Assembly (NCBI GenBank): GCA_037046735.1
Contig: JBAOHC010000027.1
Location: forward strand, 558,001-622,000
Reading direction: 5' to 3'
Length of the DNA: 64,000 nucleotides
Source: JADKAV01 sp037046735
Lineage (GTDB): Bacteria; Actinomycetota; Actinomycetes; S36-B12; UBA10799
Shown one piece after another: positions 59,811 to 64,000 of the stretch. The notes beneath the pieces are model-generated. The model did no database searches and was not told the DNA's origin. It saw only the letters and a program-made list of their open reading frames with translations. The position numbers and the translations under genes are program-made. The stretch's first letter is position 1, and the number at the start of each line of letters is the position of its first letter.

Positions 59811-60902
59811 CTAGTTCGTGGTGGCTGCCAGCTGTCCGCACGCCCCGTCGATCTCCCGACCCCTCGTGTCGCGGATCGTGACAGCAACCCCCTTGGCCGC
59901 CAGCCGCTCAACGAAGGAGCGCTCCTGCGCGGGGTCCGAGGCCGTCCACTTGCTACCCGGGGTCGGGTTCAACGGAATCACGTTCACGTGCACCAGGTGT
60001 CCGCGCAGCAGATCTCCCAGCAGGTCGGCGCGCCAGTCCTGGTCGTTGATGTTGCGGATCAAGGCGTACTCGATGCTGATCCGGCGCCGGGTGATGTCGG
60101 CGTACTCCCACACCGCGTCCAACACCTCATCCACGGACCACCGATTGTTGATGGGCACGAGTTCGTTGCGCAGTTCGTCGTCCGGGGCGTGCAGGCTCAA
60201 AGCCAAGGTCACCGGCAGGCCCTCCTGGGCAAGTCGACGGATCTGCGGCACCAGCCCCACGGTGGACACGGTGATGCCGCGGGCACTCATTCCGAAGCCC
60301 TCCGGCGGCTCGGCGATCATCCGCCGGACGGCCCGCAGTACGGCCGCGTAATTGGCCAGCGGCTCCCCCATGCCCATGAACACGATGTTGCTGAGCCGAC
60401 CAGGCTCACCCAGTAGTCCGGTCTCGGCGTCCCGGGCGGCGACCCGCACCTGCTCGAGGATCTCCCCGGTGCTCAGGTTGCGCTGCAAGCCGCCTTGGCC
60501 CGTGGCACAGAACGGGCAGGCCATGCCGCAGCCGGCCTGCGAGGACAGGCACAACGTGACCCGCTTGGGATAGCGCATCAGCACCGACTCCACCAACGAC
60601 CCGTCGTGCAGGCGCCACACCGTCTTGCGGGTGGCGTCGCCGTCGCAGGTCAGGACGTTGGCGGCGGTGAGCAGCGTCGGCAGCAGCGGCGCGAGCCGCT
60701 CCTTGTCCGCTGCCCCCAGATCAGTGCACTGTTCCACGGAGTCCACATGCCGGACCACGACCTGCCTGCTCAGCTGCGTCGCGCGAAACGGTTTGCTGCC
60801 CAACTCGACCACCGCATCCTTGCGGGCGGCCATGTCCATGTCGAGTAGGTGGACCGGCGGCTTCCCGCGGCGCGGGGCCTGCATCACGATGGGCAGGTTC
60901 AT
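59811..60902 (-). CDS. rlmN: 23S rRNA/tRNA adenine-C2 methyltransferase
   Basis: RlmN is a radical-SAM enzyme that methylates A2503 of 23S rRNA and A37 of some tRNAs. The 363-residue protein has the CxxxCxxC motif in GCGMACPFCATGQGG. MGMGEPLANYAAVLRA, SLHAPDDELRNELVPINNRW and a C-terminal Cys (GACGQL) are also present. ATG 60902 overlaps the cdsA stop as ATGA. Confidence 0.94.
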   Translation of the reverse strand: MNLPIVMQAPRRGKPPVHLLDMDMAARKDAVVELGSKPFRATQLSRQVVVRHVDSVEQCTDLGAADKERLAPLLPTLLTAANVLTCDGDATRKTVWRLHDGSLVESVLMRYPKRVTLCLSSQAGCGMACPFCATGQGGLQRNLSTGEILEQVRVAARDAETGLLGEPGRLSNIVFMGMGEPLANYAAVLRAVRRMIAEPPEGFGMSARGITVSTVGLVPQIRRLAQEGLPVTLALSLHAPDDELRNELVPINNRWSVDEVLDAVWEYADITRRRISIEYALIRNINDQDWRADLLGDLLRGHLVHVNVIPLNPTPGSKWTASDPAQERSFVERLAAKGVAVTIRDTRGREIDGACGQLAATTN

Positions 60903-61750
60903 CCGCCGACCAGCCAGGTCAACAGGGCCCACGCGACGAAGGCGTTGGGGATCAGGGAGTCCAACCGGTCCATCAGCCCACCGTGGCCGGGAAGGATGTT
61001 GGACATGTCTTTGACATCGAGATCGCGTTTGACGGCCGACTCGATGAAGTCGCCAGCGGTGGCGGTGATGCTCATGACCACCCCGAAGATGACACCTTTC
61101 CACCACTGCTCGTCGAAGCCGATGATGAAGATGGGGATGGCCACCGCGACCTGCAGTGCAACGGAACCGGCGAATCCCTCCCACGACTTCTTCGGGCTGA
61201 CCTGCGGGGCGATCGGGTGCTTGCCGAATAGGACCCCGGCGGCGTACCCGCCGATGTCGTTGCAGATGGTGATGGCCACGAAGGCGACGATCCGGGTGAC
61301 GCCGTCGGGTTCGCGCAGCATCAGCATGACAAACCCGACCATGAACAACAGGTAGAAACCGACGAAGAGGCTGCCGGTGGCGTCGGCGACGAAACCCTCG
61401 GTGCCGCGTCTGATGCGCCACATCAGCGCCACCACGACGAAAGCTCCGAAGATCGCCAGGTGTGCGGTAACCCCATACAGGTACGCCAACGTCGGACCCA
61501 CGATGGCGACCACGTAGAGCGGTGTGCGGGCAATTTTGATTTCGTTGTGCAGGAATGCGTTGTACAACTCCCACACGGCGATCACCATCGCGACCGTCAC
61601 CAGGACCGCGAACAGGTACTTGTACCAGACCAGCGTCGCGATGATGATCGCTCCCAGCGCCACCCCCACGGCGATCGCGGCCGGCAGGTTGCGACCAGCC
61701 CTGCTCTTCGGGGCGGCCGGCTCAGCGGCGGCCGGTTCGGCGCTGCTCAT
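60899..61750 (-). CDS. cdsA: Phosphatidate cytidylyltransferase
   Basis: CdsA makes CDP-diacylglycerol for phospholipid synthesis. The 283-residue protein has multiple helices and the C-terminal signature SAVKRDLDVKDMSNILPGHGG, here ending DRLDSLIPNA. The N-terminus has an Ala/Pro-rich cytosolic tail. It overlaps frr by 1 base and rlmN by 4. Confidence 0.94.
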   Translation of the reverse strand: MSSAEPAAAEPAAPKSRAGRNLPAAIAVGVALGAIIIATLVWYKYLFAVLVTVAMVIAVWELYNAFLHNEIKIARTPLYVVAIVGPTLAYLYGVTAHLAIFGAFVVVALMWRIRRGTEGFVADATGSLFVGFYLLFMVGFVMLMLREPDGVTRIVAFVAITICNDIGGYAAGVLFGKHPIAPQVSPKKSWEGFAGSVALQVAVAIPIFIIGFDEQWWKGVIFGVVMSITATAGDFIESAVKRDLDVKDMSNILPGHGGLMDRLDSLIPNAFVAWALLTWLVGG

Positions 61751-62307
61751 CAGACCTCGAGCAGTTCTTCCTCTTTGTGCTTGAGCACCTCATCGACGTG
61801 CGCGACCTGCTCGTGGGTGATCTCCTCGAGGTGCGCCAGCGACCGCTTGACCTCGTCCTCGCCGGCGTCGCCGTCCTTCTTCAACTTCTCCAAAGCCTCT
61901 TTGGCCTGCCGACGGATGTTACGGATGCTGACCCGGGCCTCCTCGGCCTTGTGCCGGGCAACCTTGATGTACTCCTTGCGGCGCTCCTCGGTGAGCTGCG
62001 GCAGGACGACTCGCACGACATTGCCGTCGGTGCTGGGGTTCACCCCGAGGTCCGAGTCACGAATGGCCTTCTCCACGGCGTTGACCGAGTTCCGATCAAA
62101 GGGGGTGATGAGCATCATGCGGGCGTCAGCGGCATGGAAGGATGCCAGCTGATTCAGCGGCGTGGGTGCGCCGTAGTAGTCGACCAGGATCTTGGAGAAC
62201 ATGGCCGGATTGACGCGGCCTGTGCGCAACGTCGCGAAGTCCTCACGGGCGACGGCGATGGCCTTCTCCATCTTCTCTTCGCATTCGAGCAGGATGTCGT
62301 CGATCAC
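61750..62307 (-). CDS. frr: Ribosome recycling factor
   Basis: RRF splits post-termination ribosomes with EF-G. The 185-residue sequence begins VIDDILLECEEKMEKAI and has TLRTGRVNPAMFSKILVDYYG and LTEERRKEYIKVARHKAEEAR. GTG 62307 follows AAAGGAG. pyrH, the usual upstream neighbour, is absent; a divergent cation exporter gene takes its place. Confidence 0.95.
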   Translation of the reverse strand: MIDDILLECEEKMEKAIAVAREDFATLRTGRVNPAMFSKILVDYYGAPTPLNQLASFHAADARMMLITPFDRNSVNAVEKAIRDSDLGVNPSTDGNVVRVVLPQLTEERRKEYIKVARHKAEEARVSIRNIRRQAKEALEKLKKDGDAGEDEVKRSLAHLEEITHEQVAHVDEVLKHKEEELLEV

Positions 62308-62339
62308 GGCAGGTGTCTCCTTTGTGCGGTCTGACTTCC

Positions 62340-62345
62340 AGCCTA
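62340..62345 (-). promoter_or_regulatory. TAGGCT -10 element of the frr operon
   Basis: TAGGCT on the minus strand lies 32 bases before GTG 62307, leaving a short leader that carries the AAAGGAG ribosome-binding site. It is the same hexamer as in the polysaccharide locus promoters. Confidence 0.45.
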
Positions 62346-62408
62346 CTCTCTCGCACACGTCGATCCTGGGTGCACGCCGAGGCAGCGGGGGTTTGTCACA
62401 CTAGCGTC

Positions 62409-63320
62409 GTGGGACACGATCACGGGCCGGTCACCGCCGGCGGCAGGCACCGGGGGCGGCTTGCATGGGCCCTCGGGATCGCTGCAGCGGTCTTCGTGCT
62501 GGAGGTGGTCGGGGCGATCCTGACGGGGTCGCTGGCCCTGCTGGCCGATGCCGGACACGTCCTGACCGACGTCCTCGGCGTGGCCCTCGCACTGGTCGCG
62601 GCCACGATGGCGCAACGGCCGCCGAGCCTGCGACGCACCTTCGGGTGGCAGCGCCTGGAGGTACTGGCCGCTGCTCTCAATGCACTGCTGCTGATCGGCG
62701 TCGGCCTGTATGTCGCAGTGGAGGCGGCGCGGCGACTGATCACCCCGGAGCCCGTCGAAGCGGGTCTGATGCTGGTGTTCGCTGTCGTCGGCCTGCTGGC
62801 CAATGCGGTGTCGCTGCGCATCCTGACCGCCGGCAAGGACGAGTCGATCAACGTCCGGGGAGCGTATCTCGAGGTCCTCGGGGACCTACTGGGTTCACTT
62901 GCCGTGGTCGTCGCGGCCGCCGTGATCATGGCCACCGGTTGGGAGCGGGCGGACCCGGTGGCAAGCCTGCTGGTGGCCTTCATGATCCTGCCCCGATCGC
63001 TGAAACTGCTGCGCGACGCCGTGCGCATTCTGCTGGAGGCCGCCCCCAAGGACCTCGACGTGGCCCAGGTCCGCCAGCACCTGACCCAGGTGCCCGGCGT
63101 GCGCGATGTCCATGACGTGCACGTTTGGACGATCACGTCCGGGGTGCCCGCGCTGACCGCTCACGTGGTGGTGGACTCGTCCCACCTCGCCCAGTGCGGG
63201 CCGGAGTCGATGCTGGACCAGTTGCAGGTATGCGCGCTCGACTGCTTCGCGATCAGCCACACCACGTTCCAGCTCGAGCCGCAGGATCATGCAGCGCACG
63301 AACCGGGCGCGCACCAGTAG
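62409..63320 (+). CDS. Cation diffusion facilitator (Zn/Co/Cd exporter family)
   Basis: The 303-residue protein has six helices and the CDF metal site ADAGHVLTDVLGVALAL. A cytosolic domain follows with VPGVRDVHDVHVWTITSG. It probably exports divalent metal against protons. GTG 62409 opens a His-rich N-terminus (VVGHDHGPV). It is divergent from frr. Confidence 0.9.
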   Translation: MGHDHGPVTAGGRHRGRLAWALGIAAAVFVLEVVGAILTGSLALLADAGHVLTDVLGVALALVAATMAQRPPSLRRTFGWQRLEVLAAALNALLLIGVGLYVAVEAARRLITPEPVEAGLMLVFAVVGLLANAVSLRILTAGKDESINVRGAYLEVLGDLLGSLAVVVAAAVIMATGWERADPVASLLVAFMILPRSLKLLRDAVRILLEAAPKDLDVAQVRQHLTQVPGVRDVHDVHVWTITSGVPALTAHVVVDSSHLAQCGPESMLDQLQVCALDCFAISHTTFQLEPQDHAAHEPGAHQ

Positions 63321-63329
63321 CCTGCACTG

Positions 63330-64000
63330 GTGACCGTGCATGACCTGCGCGACTCCCCGCCACCGGATGTGGGTTTCGTCGAGCGTTTGACCCTGACCAG
63401 GATCGACACTGACATCTTCACGGGCTGGTGCCACGCGGGGTCACCGCTACGGGCATTCGGCGGCCAGGTCGCGGCGCAGGCCCTGGTCGCTGCGGGCACG
63501 ACAGTGGAGCAGCCGGGTCGGCAGGTGCACTCGCTGCACGCCTACTTCCTGCGTGGCGGCTCGACCGTCGACCACATCGTCTACATGGTGGATCGACTGC
63601 GCGACGGCCGGTCATTCAGCACCCGGCGGGTGCGGGCGGTGCAGTACGGCAAGACGATCTTCGCCATGTCGGCCTCGTTCGTCGAGCCCATGGCCGGCCC
63701 CTCGCACCGTCCCGACGCGGAATGGATCACCGAAGTCCTGCCGCCGCAGGATGTGCCGAAGCTGGATCTGGCCGATCATCTCGGTCGCTCGGGGCCGCTG
63801 GAGGACAACGGCTACCCCCAGCGGGAATTCATCGACATCCGCTTTCTGGAACACGACTGGGCGCGCGAGTTCAGCCACGGCCATTACGACCGGATGGCCT
63901 GGGTCCGAGCCGACGAAGTCCTCCCCGACGCCAGTCTCTACCACGTCTGCGCCTTGGCCTACTTCTCGGATTTGAGCATGGTCGGGACGGTCCTCGGCCA
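63330..64000 (+). CDS. tesB: Acyl-CoA thioesterase II (3' end outside window)
   Basis: The frame from GTG 63330 runs open to the window end. It encodes the TesB-type double hot-dog protein: FGGQVAAQALVAA, HSLHAYFLRGGSTVDHIVYMV, DGRSFSTRRVRAVQYG and IDIRFLEHDW, with the start of the second half (DASLYHVCALAYFSDLSMVG). It hydrolyses acyl-CoA thioesters. It begins 9 bases after the CDF gene. Confidence 0.88.
   Translation, partial: MTVHDLRDSPPPDVGFVERLTLTRIDTDIFTGWCHAGSPLRAFGGQVAAQALVAAGTTVEQPGRQVHSLHAYFLRGGSTVDHIVYMVDRLRDGRSFSTRRVRAVQYGKTIFAMSASFVEPMAGPSHRPDAEWITEVLPPQDVPKLDLADHLGRSGPLEDNGYPQREFIDIRFLEHDWAREFSHGHYDRMAWVRADEVLPDASLYHVCALAYFSDLSMVGTVLG

Overview
The window is high-GC DNA from an actinobacterium (phylum Actinomycetota). 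The evidence is the GTG/TTG starts, ATGA/GTGA gene overlaps, -10-only (TANNNT) promoters set for leaderless mRNAs, and housekeeping gene order (rimP-nusA-rnpM-infB-DUF503-rbfA-nrnA-truB-ribF; frr-cdsA-rlmN-dxr-rseP-ispG-DUF4081/GNAT; rpsO-pnp-M16 peptidase-dapB). I cannot place it below phylum level from sequence alone.

Layout. 1-354 is the 3' end of a gene that begins outside the window, followed by a terminator and a small tandem repeat array. 648-5673 (minus strand) carries rpsO, pnp, an M16 peptidase, dapB and a frameshifted small membrane protein gene. 5672-40159 holds a surface-polysaccharide locus present as two tandem, diverged copies of about 17.3 and 17.1 kb, lying between rpsO and ribF, which are usually neighbours in actinobacteria. 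40108-48333 (minus) is the rimP...ribF translation operon. 48386-50349 (plus) encodes a lipoprotein, a DUF4439 protein and a PQQ-type sugar dehydrogenase. 50439-55230 carries proS, a secreted GH31 glycosidase and a YbaK/ProX deacylase. 55363-62307 (minus) is the frr...ispG-GNAT operon. The window ends with a CDF metal exporter and a truncated acyl-CoA thioesterase II gene.

Each polysaccharide copy has the same 13 genes in the same order and orientation: initiating sugar-phosphate transferase, Wzz/YveK-like protein, secreted clan GH-A glycosidase, ATP-grasp/APH-kinase fusion, Wzx flippase, membrane-anchored metallophosphoesterase, stand-alone ATP-grasp ligase, GT4, Wzy polymerase/ligase, lipoprotein GH-A glycosidase, second GT4, GINT1-like protein and GT2. 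This reads as a Wzx/Wzy-type surface glycan pathway with added ligase, kinase and phosphatase chemistry that could decorate the glycan with amino acids or phosphate. That chemistry is inference.

The duplication junction is visible at base resolution. At 22963-23014 lies a 52-bp remnant of the ribF 3' end, fused at 23015 to a copy of the rpsO leader, with the break inside the rpsO start codon. The copies have diverged (roughly 15-20% at nucleotide level by eye), yet most gene lengths are identical to the base. Locally near-identical patches suggest gene conversion. One gene, the second sugar transferase, is broken by two +1 insertions. Copy 2 also carries a perfect 64-bp palindrome absent from copy 1. 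All identity statements were made by eye; no search was run.
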